Shown in pieces: positions 28,301 to 36,258 of a stretch of 64,000 bases of DNA. The notes under the pieces are model-generated. The model ran no database searches, had not been told where the DNA came from, and worked only from the letters and a program-made list of their open reading frames with translations. A program made the position numbers and the translations under genes. The stretch's first letter is position 1. Every line of letters begins with the position of its first letter. Source of the stretch: Bacteroidota bacterium (GTDB taxonomy: Bacteria; Bacteroidota; JABWAT01). Where the stretch lies: the NCBI GenBank assembly GCA_020161835.1, contig JAIUNL010000004.1, positions 129,049 through 193,048 of the forward strand, written 5' to 3'.

Positions 28301-28411
28301 GGTGCACCGATGGATAAATCAGGGAAGGGAAAACCGGTTAATCTTAAAATTGACCGCTGTATGGAAATTTATGACGAACATGCCTATGGCGTTCGGGGAG
28401 AAAACCAATGA
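25388..28411 (+). CDS. Secreted double amidohydrolase, N-terminal half degenerate
   Basis: 1007 residues with signal peptide (about 1-20). Two tandem amidohydrolase modules. The first (about 30-430) keeps the composite-domain features (VIIRDGKIELAGAGVSIPA, and LTETPANILGISATHGTIEPGKTANLVI) but lacks the HxH metal motif: PGFIESFASGW stands where PGLIDxHxH belongs. The second (about 560-1000) is intact with PGLIDAHSHTAIS (about 619-631), further His in CHSYVQSE (about 784) and FQHILEG (about 811), and an Asp in FNSDSDEL. A periplasmic metal-dependent hydrolase, perhaps on dipeptides or cyclic amides. AGGAAA precedes the ATG; the stop overlaps the next gene. Confidence 0.82.
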   Translation: MKKSILISLISSISLSLNAQIQPPSPFFTEDIDVFALTEATVIVKSGQEISNCTVIIRDGKIELAGAGVSIPADARIISLKGKTIYPGFIESFASGWVKAQAKPIGPVKSAKWNQNVKPETSVFDNSFPDEKVIEKFRSAGFTTAQFVPSDGVFRGKGEILDLGLRNPDKDKVHGLPSQTLSISLPGIGSDPNSEMGAIALVRQTFFDADWYSATLDSWKKNPAGTLLPDQDPALEQLSADLKNKIQFYCNSADELQVQRYSRLADELKFNPVYVGSGKEFRWLDAISTLKTSPWIVPLFFPKAPDVSSPEKSADVTLDELLFWDSAPENPALLFGKGIRFSISTKGLPDGTTFLANLRQAVKRGLPENEALKSLTETPANILGISATHGTIEPGKTANLVITSGNLFDEQTQIKEIWIRGKRTEINPDPETDFRGTFGLDSTHYTLVIKGKAKTPEVTLKYGQKSVAVTKIVIENNLLSGVFTADSLGGSGLSTLSTTRTATGLTVSISHPDGKSSYFSSDLKTPFKEESEATKVGSVVEKSSFPLTFPFGSFGRATPVPDQPATLLIRNATIWTAGKDGNLDQSDLLIEKGKISKTGKNIPAPSGAVVIDGTGKHVTPGLIDAHSHTAISRGVNETGQPVTAEVRIGDVLDPSDISIYYQLAGGVTIANLMHGSANAIGGQTQIAKWRWGQPAEELKMKSSYPGIKFALGENPKQSNWGDGNRYPRTRMGVYETIRDDFIRAKEYKKNLENWSKTKKGVSPRRDLELETLVEILDGKRGIQCHSYVQSEILALMRIGDELGFKVKTFQHILEGYKVAGEMAKHGAGASSFSDWWAYKYEVIDAIPYNGPIMHEQGLVVSFNSDSDELARRLNTEAAKAVKYGGLKPEDAIKFVTINAAINLGIEKQTGSIEAGKDADFVIWNGNPLSTFSKPEQTWIDGRKYFDQQEDETLRKNIKNEKQVLIQKILKSGAPMDKSGKGKPVNLKIDRCMEIYDEHAYGVRGENQ

Positions 28412-29715
28412 AAACTTTTCTTTTAACTCTGTTTTGTCTAACTGCAAATTCAGTTTTTGCCCATGATTTTCCTGCTTCTCCCAAACAAACAAAACCGATT
28501 GCACTGGTTGGCGGAACTATTCACACGCTTACCGGGGAAACCATTGAAAACGGAACCGTTCTTTTTGAAAACGGCAAGATAACCCGAATAGGGAAAACTA
28601 TTGATCTACCTGCCGGGACTGAAATCATTCAGGTTACCGGCAAACAGGTTTGGCCAGCCATTCTTGCTCCTGCTTCTGTTTTGGGACTCAGAGAGATTGA
28701 TGCCGTCAGACAAACCAACGATCAGGCTGAAATGGGCAGCAACAATGCCGACGTCCGTGCAGAAATCGGGTATAACACCGATAGTGAACTGATTCCTGTT
28801 GCCAGAGCAAACGGAATCGGCTACAACCTGACAATCCCGGTTGGCGGACTCATTGCCGGTCATGCTGCACTCATGAAACTCAATGGATGGACATGGGAAG
28901 AAACTCTGGTGAAAAAAAATGCAGGGTTGGTTGTCAATTGGCCACAAATGTCAGTCAGGGAGGCTCCCTGGATTACCACATCCGCTGAAGATCAGAAAAA
29001 GCAAATTCAGAAAAATCTTGAGGAACTGAAATCGGTTTTTAATGAAGCACGTGCCTATCAGAAAGCAAAAAAATCGGCACTCTCAGAAAATCATGCCTAT
29101 GATTCTAAGTGGGAAGGATTTTTATCCGTTCTCGAAAAAAAGGAGCCTGTGATTGTTTCTGCTGACGAATTGAATCAGATTGTGGCAGCCGTTCAGTTTT
29201 TCAGGGAACAGGATGTAAATATGATTTTGCTTGGTGGTAAGGAAGGATACAAATGTCTTGATGTTCTGAAATCAAACCAGATTCCGGTTCTGATCGGCTC
29301 GGTTTTTTCAATGCCTGGAAACCGGGATGATGATTTTGATATATCTTACAAAACTGCAAAACTTTACCACGATGCCGGGATTCCGTTTGCCATTACCAAT
29401 TTAAATTCTGACATGACAGGGTCAGAAAGCAATCTGAGAAATCTTCCGCATGAGGCGGGTTATTCGGTTGGATTTGGCCTGCCGCATGATGAAGGATTTA
29501 AAGCTATTTCATTGTATCCGGCACAAATTCTGGGTGTTGCAGACCGGATCGGATCTTTGGAAGTGGGAAAAGATGCCTCAATCATGGTTACCGATGGCGA
29601 TCCGCTTGAAGTCATCAGTAATGTTGAATTTCTTTTTATCGACGGTGCAAAAATTGAACTGAAAAGTCATCACACCGTTTTACGTGACAAGTATGAAGAA
29701 CGGTGGAAACAGTAA
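28408..29715 (+). CDS. Secreted amidohydrolase-like protein lacking metal ligands
   Basis: 435 residues, signal peptide about 1-19 (VFAHD). It has the composite beta-sandwich (IALVGGTIHTLTGETIENGTVLFENGKITRIG) and the terminal ILGVADRIGSLEVGKDASIMVTDGDPLE block, but WPAILAPASVLGLREIDAVR replaces the usual PGLIDxHxH, so the binuclear metal site is missing. The GLREIDAVR region and the following NNADVRAEIGYNTDSELIPVARANGI are typical of a paralogous non-metal branch that is commonly paired with active amidohydrolases in these phyla. The ATGA overlap with the preceding gene implies equimolar synthesis and a likely complex. Confidence 0.78.
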   Translation: MKTFLLTLFCLTANSVFAHDFPASPKQTKPIALVGGTIHTLTGETIENGTVLFENGKITRIGKTIDLPAGTEIIQVTGKQVWPAILAPASVLGLREIDAVRQTNDQAEMGSNNADVRAEIGYNTDSELIPVARANGIGYNLTIPVGGLIAGHAALMKLNGWTWEETLVKKNAGLVVNWPQMSVREAPWITTSAEDQKKQIQKNLEELKSVFNEARAYQKAKKSALSENHAYDSKWEGFLSVLEKKEPVIVSADELNQIVAAVQFFREQDVNMILLGGKEGYKCLDVLKSNQIPVLIGSVFSMPGNRDDDFDISYKTAKLYHDAGIPFAITNLNSDMTGSESNLRNLPHEAGYSVGFGLPHDEGFKAISLYPAQILGVADRIGSLEVGKDASIMVTDGDPLEVISNVEFLFIDGAKIELKSHHTVLRDKYEERWKQ

Positions 29716-29751
29716 GTTTAACCAATTAACCCAACTCTAATCTCTGGAAAA

Positions 29752-29782
29752 TTGGAAGGTTCCCAAAAAATCCCCATCTTTG
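29752..29782 (+). promoter_or_regulatory. Promoter of the cobalamin riboswitch operon
   Basis: TTGGAA (29752-29757), a 17-base spacer, and CATCTTTG (29775-29782). The same layout is found before tRNA-Pro and tRNA-Arg. A transcript starting about 7 bases downstream would begin just before the riboswitch, which supports the call. Confidence 0.6.
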
Positions 29783-29792
29783 CATCTGCTTT

Positions 29793-30024
29793 TCGGTTTC
29801 CGTTCCAGGCTTTGCCGGGACGGAATGAAAAGGGAATGCTGTACATCCTTTACCGGATAAATCAGCAGCTGCCCCGCAACCGTGATAGGTGAAACCAGGC
29901 ATAACCACTGTTCCGATTTTAATCGTAACGGGAAGGGCCAGGATCTTAAAAGAGACCCAAAACTTTTAACACCTTAAGCCGGGAGACCTGCCGGAGAGAT
30001 TCACCCGTTTCCGAGGGAGAAACG
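29793..30024 (+). promoter_or_regulatory. Cobalamin (B12) riboswitch
   Basis: The leader contains all signature blocks of the cobalamin aptamer in order: GAAAAGGGAA (29827-29836), GCTGCCCCGCAACCGTGA (29869-29886), AACCACTG (29903-29910), GGGAAGG (29930-29936) and the classical B12 box AAGCCGGGAGACCTGCC (29976-29992). A small hairpin CGTTTC/GAAACG follows at 30006-30024 and may be part of the expression platform; I see no clear intrinsic terminator before the ATG at 30122, so control of translation initiation is more likely. Adenosyl- or other cobalamin binding should lower expression of the downstream operon. The downstream TonB-dependent receptor fits this. Confidence 0.93.
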
Positions 30025-30121
30025 ATGGTGGGCACCGGCTGAACTTCTTCTTACCCGACTGCTTGCCTTCCTGCTCAACCCCGGAACGGATAACATCAAT
30101 CCGTAAAACCGAGGGAGTTTT

Positions 30122-31153
30122 ATGTCATTCAAACTGCTTTTTTCTTTTCTTTTTATTTCCGCGATTTTCTTTTCATGTTCAGAATCTTCCGACTCAGAAG
30201 AAGTTTCAACATCGATTCCCGACAAACTTTTCATTCCGGCTTATGGTCCGTTCGGGACTTCAAATGCTGATTTGTCAGTCTACGATTTTTCAGGTGATTC
30301 AATCTACACTTTCGCTTATAAATCTGTAAATGGCAAACAATTACCCGCCGGAGCTCAATCTGTTTTTTTAACACATAATCTGCTTTACATCTGCAGCGTT
30401 GACGGAAATTCAATCACTGTTATCAACCCTGAAACGTTCAAAGAAGTTTTACAAAAAACCTATCCGACTGGCACGGGTGTCAATTATCTGACATCTGCAG
30501 ATGGAATTACCGGTTATGCCACTGATGTCTATCAGGCTCAGGTTTACAAAATCAGGCTGAGTGATTTATCAGTTTTGGATACAGTAAAGGTAGGTAACTA
30601 TCCATGGCAGCTTGAACTGATCGGAAACCGTCTTTTTGTTGCCAACTCAGGATACGGGTATGGAAACACTATTTCCGTCATTGATATTTCCAATATGACA
30701 GTTTCTAAAACGCTTACTGTTTCAGAAAACCCAACTTTTATGAAGAAATCGGGTACACGGCTTCTGGTTGAATGTTCAGGAATAAGCTGGTCAACTCCTG
30801 TTGTTGACGGAAAACTATATCTGATCAACGGGGAAACGGCCACCAAACTCGATTCTCTCACTATCACCGGTGGTTTTTACAGTGAGCTGTCTGTATCTGA
30901 AAACCAGTCTGTGTTTTTTGAGAAATCAGGCATAAAAAAAGTCTCCTTTGACGCTAAATTTGGCAGTCTTACCGAGGTGAGTTTGGTTGGTGGAAATCCT
31001 GTTCTGATAGGAAATGATCTTAAGTTTACCATCGGTGAGTCTTACAGTTCCACCCTTAAAAAAATCGAAAATGGTCTGCTGGTAAAAACCTTTAAAACAG
31101 CTGACTCCCCTTCTGGTAATTATGTCATTTCCTTTAAAACAGTTAAGAAATAG
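30122..31153 (+). CDS. Beta-propeller lipoprotein of the B12 operon (BtuG-like candidate)
   Basis: 343-residue lipoprotein; lipobox IFFSC with Cys19, followed by an acidic Ser/Glu/Asp stretch (SESSDSEEV) of the kind that directs surface export in Bacteroidota. The mature part is a YncE-like propeller: repeated blades with NTISVIDISNMTVSKTLTV, SITVINPETFKEVLQKTYPTG and YKIRLSDLSVLDTVKVGNYPW. In Bacteroides, BtuG is a surface propeller lipoprotein that binds cobalamin with very high affinity and caps BtuB. This gene is the first after a cobalamin riboswitch, so an analogous role is a strong inference. GGGAG stands 4 bases before the ATG. Confidence 0.82.
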   Translation: MSFKLLFSFLFISAIFFSCSESSDSEEVSTSIPDKLFIPAYGPFGTSNADLSVYDFSGDSIYTFAYKSVNGKQLPAGAQSVFLTHNLLYICSVDGNSITVINPETFKEVLQKTYPTGTGVNYLTSADGITGYATDVYQAQVYKIRLSDLSVLDTVKVGNYPWQLELIGNRLFVANSGYGYGNTISVIDISNMTVSKTLTVSENPTFMKKSGTRLLVECSGISWSTPVVDGKLYLINGETATKLDSLTITGGFYSELSVSENQSVFFEKSGIKKVSFDAKFGSLTEVSLVGGNPVLIGNDLKFTIGESYSSTLKKIENGLLVKTFKTADSPSGNYVISFKTVKK

Positions 31154-31162
31154 TACTTTCTG

Positions 31163-31375
31163 ATGGAAAATAAAAATCCAACCGGATGTATATTCCCCTC
31201 CTGCAGTTGCCAGTACAGATGTGCCGATCTGTTCAGCAAAAAGGTTCCTGATCTCCGGGGTGGTAAATGTGCTGCGTGCAATAAACCCTCAACCGTTTAC
31301 AAATCAGGGTCTCTATATTTTTGCAAATCCTGCCTGGCAGATCAATTGGGACTTGTAAAAAAGGAGTCCGCATGA
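31163..31375 (+). CDS. 70-residue Cys-rich protein in the B12 operon
   Basis: A short protein with no signal peptide and eight Cys arranged as C9, C14, C16, C20, then CAAC (36-39) and CKSC (54-57). The last two pairs look like a zinc ribbon; the first group (CIFPSCSCQYRC) is a second candidate metal or cobalt site. I do not recognise a family. It starts 9 bp after the propeller gene and its stop overlaps the next start by 4 bp (ATGA), so it is surely part of the operon, although its own ribosome-binding site is poor. Cytoplasmic location suggests a role in handling cobalamin, metal or regulation; this is speculation. Confidence 0.7.
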   Translation: MENKNPTGCIFPSCSCQYRCADLFSKKVPDLRGGKCAACNKPSTVYKSGSLYFCKSCLADQLGLVKKESA

Positions 31376-32262
31376 AGATTCTTTTTTTTCTTCTGATTTC
31401 TTTTTCGGTTCATGCCCAGACGCCGGGTGCTGACAAAGTTCTATCCTGGAAATTCGGGAATAATACTGATTTTGGGCAGTCCTCTGAATTTTTTCCTGCA
31501 AATGTAATCGGGAATCCTGATACAGCAGCTTCAGTGACAGTTCCTTCCGCAAACCCGGAACACGTGGTCAGTCTTGGCCTGGGTGGCTGGATCATTCTTG
31601 AATTTACTGATAATCTGATCATTAACGGACAAGGACCTGATTTTGTTGTTTTTGAAAATGTATTCTGGCCGGGCGGAGATTCAACAAAGTCATGGAAGGA
31701 ACCCGGAATTGTTTCAGTTTCAGAAGATGGCATTCAATTCTTCACTTTTCCATTCGATTCAGTAACCTGGTCGGGTTGTGCGGGAACAGTTGCAACAACC
31801 GGTTCTGAAAATCCTCAAAACTGGCCGGCTTGTGGCGGAAATGCTTTCGACCTTTCTATTGTTGGATTATCCTCAGCCCGTTTTATCAGGATTGATGACC
31901 GGTCATACTGGAATCCGTTTGGCTCTGGTTTTGATCTTGATGCAGTTGTTGCCATTCATTCACAACCCGTATCAGTTGCTGATCTGGAAAATCAAAAGCC
32001 AGCAGGTATTACCATTTCAGCATGGCCAAACCCATTCAACCCTGAAACAACTTTGAACTGGTCACATCCGGTTGCAGGCATCACCACTTTCAGTTTGATT
32101 TCCCTAACCGGTGAAACAATCCTGTCGTGGTCTGAATTCATCTCTTCATCCGGAAATCAACAGCGAAAACTGAATCTTAACAAACAGGCTTCCGGAATTT
32201 ATATCATAAGAATTCAATCTGGAAACCAAACCGGATTTTTCAAACTGGTTTTGCTGAAATGA
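31372..32262 (+). CDS. Secreted protein with C-terminal sorting domain, B12 operon
   Basis: 296 residues: signal peptide (about 1-16, VHAQT), a globular beta-rich domain (about 17-215) with conserved-looking blocks LGLGGWIILEFTDNLIINGQGPDFVVFENVF, EPGIVSVSEDGIQFFTF and FDLDAVVAI and two Cys that may form a disulfide (around residues 130 and 149), and a type IX-like sorting domain (about 220-296) with AWPNPFNPETTL and a terminal FKLVLLK. Hence it should be exported to the cell surface. Position between a propeller lipoprotein and the BtuB-like receptor suggests surface binding of cobalamin or a cobalamin carrier. ATG at 31372 chosen: AGGAG 5 bases upstream. Confidence 0.8.
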   Translation: MKILFFLLISFSVHAQTPGADKVLSWKFGNNTDFGQSSEFFPANVIGNPDTAASVTVPSANPEHVVSLGLGGWIILEFTDNLIINGQGPDFVVFENVFWPGGDSTKSWKEPGIVSVSEDGIQFFTFPFDSVTWSGCAGTVATTGSENPQNWPACGGNAFDLSIVGLSSARFIRIDDRSYWNPFGSGFDLDAVVAIHSQPVSVADLENQKPAGITISAWPNPFNPETTLNWSHPVAGITTFSLISLTGETILSWSEFISSSGNQQRKLNLNKQASGIYIIRIQSGNQTGFFKLVLLK

Positions 32263-34169
32263 AACTTTTTGCACTTATTCTACTTGGCTCATTTGCTGGT
32301 TCAGTTTCTGCTCAGGTAGCAGTTACACCTGTTGGTTTGCCGGATTCCGTTTCATGGAAATCAGCCAGGGAAGATCAGCTACAGACAATTGAAGTTTCAT
32401 CTACACGGGATAACATACTCAGAAAAGCATACTCATTCACCCAACCTTATCTTATTCAGACATCTGAGAACAGACCTGAACCCCTTTCGGCTTTACTTTC
32501 CCATTCTCCCGGACTCGAAATTAAAGATTACGGTGGTAATGGCGGCTTGAAAACTGTTTCTGCCCGTGGAACGTCTGCATCACAGAATCTGGTTGTTCTT
32601 GACGGAATGGTTGTAAATGATGCTTTAACCGGTTCAGCCAATCTCAGTTTACTCTCTGCAGACAATATGGGACAGATCGCCGTTCAAACCGGTGGTTTTT
32701 CTGCCGATGTGGCAAATGGTGGCTTAGGTTCAACCATTTATCTGAACACCAGACAGTCAAGCGATACCAAAAGCCTGTTTCAATCTGCCGCCGGATCTTT
32801 CGGAACCCGTTCCTGGAAAGGTTCACAACACTTGAAAACAGGCTCATTTTCTGGATTTTTCACTTTTTCTTCTGATTGGACAGACGGCAATTACCCCATT
32901 TATTCCGGCAAAACCCGTCTCAATCAGGATTTTTCAGGAAAGTCTGGTTTTGGAACTCTAACCTTTAAAACAAATAAAATTGAGTCAGCATTAAGTCTGC
33001 TTTGGAGTAAGCAGGAGCAGGGAGTTCCTGGTCCTGTTTTTATGGATAACTCAAATTTCTCAACTGCCCGACTTTATTCTGGTGATTTAAAAATCATTCC
33101 GACTGTCAGCATCATGACATCATCAGGCCTTTTCAGGACCTCTGCCATGATCAGATCGCAAAACCTGAAATATACAGATTCAACCCTTCCTTCAGGTGAA
33201 TCTGACTTCCGTGAGCAGGAATTTTCAATCAGAACCGATTTTCTTACTGAAAACAGTGACAATCAATGGAATACAGGTCTTTATTTTCGTCTGAACCAAT
33301 CGCAGGCCGATGCCTGGCGTGGAAGAGCTGAAACCGACAAACTTGATCGGAATGCTTTGGCTGTTTTTTCAACCAAAACATTTTCATTCAACAAACCTGC
33401 ACTTAAACTTCAGTTAAATGGCCGGTTTGAAGGTGGGAAAAATTTACCTGCGACCGGATCAGGTGCCATTACTGTTTCAGGTCAACCCGGACCATTCATA
33501 ACTTCCTTAACTCTGAACAGAAACATCCGGTATCCCTCTTTGAATGAAATCCGTTTAACTGCATCAGGTGATAATAGTCTGGTCTCTGAAAAATTTATTG
33601 GGGCTGATGCAGATGTTACACTTCCATTTTCGGTCGGTCTGATCAGGATAAAAGGTTTTTTCTATACCATTCGTGATAAAATCATTTCCATTCCCAAAAA
33701 CCCGGTGGTATGGTCATCAATTAATGCCGGAGAGGTTCAGGGATCAGGAATTGAACAATCGTCAGAATGGCAAATCCGTTCATTTTTCTTTCGCCAATTT
33801 GTTACCCTCCAATCGGTAAAAAGCCTGAACGGAATCAGTTCTCAGGCTGATGGAAAACAGTTGATCTATACACCCAGGATGACAGCCGGCGGCTCTGCAA
33901 CCTGGACACAAAATGACTGGGAACTCACTACAAACTGGCGTTACACCGGCATCCGGAATGCATCCGTTGAAAATCTTAAATCTGATCAGTTACCTGCTTT
34001 CCTTACAGGTGATTTTTCAATTGCCAGGAAACTTGTTTTCCCGGCAATTTCACTGACAACCGATTTTTCCATTAAAAACATAACCAATCAGTCTTATGAA
34101 TGGGTGATGTCTTACCCGATGCCCGGTCGTTCTTTTCTGGTAACGTTAACTCTGGAAACCAATCCATGA
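32259..34169 (+). CDS. btuB: TonB-dependent outer-membrane receptor, BtuB-like
   Basis: 636 residues with signal peptide (about 1-18, VSAQ). A TonB-box-like TIEVSST lies near residue 45, the plug follows (about 60-165; PLSALLSHSPGLEIKDYGG, TVSARGTSASQNLVVLDGMVVND, GSTIYLNTRQ) and then a 22-strand-type barrel ending in RSFLVTLTLE. Length is close to that of E. coli BtuB (about 594 mature) and much shorter than SusC-type receptors, and there is no carboxypeptidase-like N-terminal extension. The name rests on the riboswitch upstream plus this size and plug type. Coupled by 4-bp overlaps to the genes on both sides. Confidence 0.85.
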   Translation: MKLFALILLGSFAGSVSAQVAVTPVGLPDSVSWKSAREDQLQTIEVSSTRDNILRKAYSFTQPYLIQTSENRPEPLSALLSHSPGLEIKDYGGNGGLKTVSARGTSASQNLVVLDGMVVNDALTGSANLSLLSADNMGQIAVQTGGFSADVANGGLGSTIYLNTRQSSDTKSLFQSAAGSFGTRSWKGSQHLKTGSFSGFFTFSSDWTDGNYPIYSGKTRLNQDFSGKSGFGTLTFKTNKIESALSLLWSKQEQGVPGPVFMDNSNFSTARLYSGDLKIIPTVSIMTSSGLFRTSAMIRSQNLKYTDSTLPSGESDFREQEFSIRTDFLTENSDNQWNTGLYFRLNQSQADAWRGRAETDKLDRNALAVFSTKTFSFNKPALKLQLNGRFEGGKNLPATGSGAITVSGQPGPFITSLTLNRNIRYPSLNEIRLTASGDNSLVSEKFIGADADVTLPFSVGLIRIKGFFYTIRDKIISIPKNPVVWSSINAGEVQGSGIEQSSEWQIRSFFFRQFVTLQSVKSLNGISSQADGKQLIYTPRMTAGGSATWTQNDWELTTNWRYTGIRNASVENLKSDQLPAFLTGDFSIARKLVFPAISLTTDFSIKNITNQSYEWVMSYPMPGRSFLVTLTLETNP

Positions 34170-35209
34170 AAAACGTATTTCTCTTTTTCATTTTTCTGGT
34201 TTTGGTTTCATGTAAACAAGATTCTGACACTGGGGAAATACCGCCTGAAGTTTCGGCGGATCCGGGAATTTATATTCTAAATGAGGGGCTTTGGGGTCAG
34301 AACAATTCTTCCCTTCAATTTTTTTCACTCATTTCAGGAACAGTGGCCGGTGATTTGAAAACCGGCGTTTTAGGTGAACCTCTGGGTGATACCGGGAACT
34401 CGATGAGTACAAATGGTTCACTTGGGCTTATTTCAGTTACATCTTCAAATAAACTGGTTTGGTTTGATCTTAAATCTGGTAAAAAAGTCAAATCCTATAA
34501 GTTTCCTGCTGAAGCAACTCCCCGTGAATCACTTATCGGTCCGGATGGTAATTTGTATATTTCCAGCTTTTACCAGCATCAGGTTCTGGTTATCAATTCC
34601 AAAACTGATGAAGTTGTGAATAAAATTCCGGTCGACTCATACCCCGAAAACCTAGCTGCAGACAGTGATAATTTATATGTGAGCTGTAACGGATTAGGCT
34701 CTGGTCAGACCCTCATGAAAATTCCTTTCCTGAATCCTGACGGAAAAACTAAAATCACCGTCCCACAAAATCCTGATAAGATAATGGTTGTATCAGATGG
34801 GATTCTTGTCTTTTGTCTGGGAAATCTTTGGGATGCAAAACCCCAAAGCCGGATTGTAAAAATTGAAAATGGACAGAATTCAGTCAGCAAATCATTTGAT
34901 GCCGGAATGCAAATTCAATCAGTTTGCGAATATGGCACAACTAAATTGGCGGTGACTACCAGCGAAGCCGTATTTGTCATAAACTCAGATCTTGTTGTTA
35001 CCGATACGCTGATCAATAGAAAATCAGTTTTATTTAAAGGGAAAATTCTTTCCCAAACCATTTATGACCCGAAAAAGGATTGGTTTTGGGTCACTTCTAC
35101 CGATGCCTACACCGTCAGAGGATGGCTTGAGGCCTTTCACAAAGGAACAAGAGTTGCAGGTCCCGTTCAAGTTGGGCTTAACCCCGGAAGCTTATTGGTG
35201 AAACCATGA
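34166..35209 (+). CDS. Second beta-propeller lipoprotein of the B12 operon
   Basis: 347-residue lipoprotein, lipobox VLVSC with Cys16, then a charged stretch (KQDSDTGEIPPEV). The mature part is a YncE/DUF5074-like propeller with blades such as DGNLYISSFYQHQVLVINSKTDEVVNKIPVDSYPENLAADSDNLYVSCNG and KIPFLNPDGKTKITVPQNPDKIMV. It opens with DPGIYILNEGLWGQNNSSLQFF, the start common to surface propeller lipoproteins encoded next to B12 receptors in Bacteroidota. Only moderately similar to the lipoprotein at 30122, so the operon has two distinct propellers. ATG at 34166 overlaps the btuB stop (ATGA). Confidence 0.82.
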   Translation: MKNVFLFFIFLVLVSCKQDSDTGEIPPEVSADPGIYILNEGLWGQNNSSLQFFSLISGTVAGDLKTGVLGEPLGDTGNSMSTNGSLGLISVTSSNKLVWFDLKSGKKVKSYKFPAEATPRESLIGPDGNLYISSFYQHQVLVINSKTDEVVNKIPVDSYPENLAADSDNLYVSCNGLGSGQTLMKIPFLNPDGKTKITVPQNPDKIMVVSDGILVFCLGNLWDAKPQSRIVKIENGQNSVSKSFDAGMQIQSVCEYGTTKLAVTTSEAVFVINSDLVVTDTLINRKSVLFKGKILSQTIYDPKKDWFWVTSTDAYTVRGWLEAFHKGTRVAGPVQVGLNPGSLLVKP

Positions 35210-35616
35210 GCAAGCCCACAATACCAGTCGCCTGTGCAATCATTGAACGTGGCGGATTGATTCTTGCCGTTCAGCGGAAAGCAGGCGAACATCTTTCTCT
35301 GAAGTGGGAATTCCCCGGTGGAAAAATTGAGATGGGTGAATCGCCTGAACAGTGTATTGTCAGGGAAATCTGGGAAGAACTTGATCTAGACATCGGGATT
35401 ATAAGTGAGGGACCTGAAATCCAACACGAGTATTCAGGGGCCATCATTCTGATGAAATCATTCAGATGTCAGATACTTGACGGAATTATTACGTTGAACG
35501 AACATGAAAACTTTACCTGGCTGAAACCGGCAGAATTAAATACACTCGATTGGGCGGAGGCAGATGTGCCAATTGTCAGGTGGATTGAAAAGCAAACCCT
35601 ATCTGAAGGGCAATAA
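35206..35616 (+). CDS. Nudix hydrolase (MutT-like)
   Basis: 136 residues with a complete Nudix box (GGKIEMGESPEQCIVREIWEEL, about 43-64; pattern Gx5Ex7REUxEE) in which the Gly after EE is Asp. The surrounding sequence (VACAIIERGGLILAVQRKAGEHLSLKWEFPGG) is close to the 8-oxo-dGTP pyrophosphatase MutT branch. The ATG overlaps the stop of the propeller lipoprotein by 4 bp, placing it at the end of the riboswitch operon. It may be housekeeping carried along, or act on a nucleotide linked to cobalamin assembly; the latter is a guess. Confidence 0.85.
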   Translation: MSKPTIPVACAIIERGGLILAVQRKAGEHLSLKWEFPGGKIEMGESPEQCIVREIWEELDLDIGIISEGPEIQHEYSGAIILMKSFRCQILDGIITLNEHENFTWLKPAELNTLDWAEADVPIVRWIEKQTLSEGQ

Positions 35617-35620
35617 GAAA

Positions 35621-36211
35621 TCAGGGAACTAAACGGCGGGCGCCAACATACGATTTTTTATAATAGGCCTGATCAAGATCATCAATGGTAACGCCAACCT
35701 GAATGCTGGCATGGGCAAATTGGTTATTTCCGATATAAACCCCAACATGACTCACACTTCGGCTTCGGCTCAGTTTGAAGAAGACCAGATCTCCTTTTTT
35801 CAGATTATCCTTTGAAATTTCTTTTCCTTCTTTGAACTGGTCTTTACTCGTTCTGGGCAAGTTAATTCCATAAACCGCTGAAAATAAATTCTTCATAAAA
35901 CCTGAACAGTCAGTTCCGGTTTTTGCCATTGCCCCATACCGGTAAGGGGTACCCTTCCATGCCATTACAAAGGTCATTAACGGATCAGAAGCTGGACTTT
36001 CCAGATCAGAAAATCGTGAAGGTTTTTCAGTCTTTTCTTCATTTCCTGCTGCCTTTTCACCAGAATCAGGTGTCTCAAAACGACCTTTTTGTGCAGGTTC
36101 ACCCGGTTTTTCTTTTTCTTCAGGATGTTTATAACGGCTCACACCCTGAGGTCCCTGACAGGATCCCAGAAGGATTGAAGCAGCAAAAATCAAAAAAAGA
36201 AGTTTGGTCAA
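35621..36211 (-). CDS. NlpC/P60 peptidoglycan hydrolase lipoprotein
   Basis: 196 residues: lipobox LLGSC with Cys18, a charged low-complexity linker (about 25-72) and an NlpC/P60 domain (about 77-194). Catalytic residues are Cys102 in TDCSGF, His155 in SHVGVYIG and His167 in FAHAS. It should cut the D-Glu-mDAP or similar peptide bond in peptidoglycan, from an outer- or inner-membrane anchor. The stop lies 4 bp from the convergent Nudix stop. It is on the same strand as rpoD but separated from it by a terminator. Confidence 0.9.
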   Translation of the reverse strand: MTKLLFLIFAASILLGSCQGPQGVSRYKHPEEKEKPGEPAQKGRFETPDSGEKAAGNEEKTEKPSRFSDLESPASDPLMTFVMAWKGTPYRYGAMAKTGTDCSGFMKNLFSAVYGINLPRTSKDQFKEGKEISKDNLKKGDLVFFKLSRSRSVSHVGVYIGNNQFAHASIQVGVTIDDLDQAYYKKSYVGARRLVP

Positions 36212-36258
36212 ACTGAAAGTCCTGAACTTGTTTGCAAACGGGTTGTCATAAAAAAAGA

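Noticed and set aside
29726..29908. 60-residue minus-strand ORF
   Set aside because: Lies antisense within the riboswitch; no ribosome-binding site and no family resemblance.
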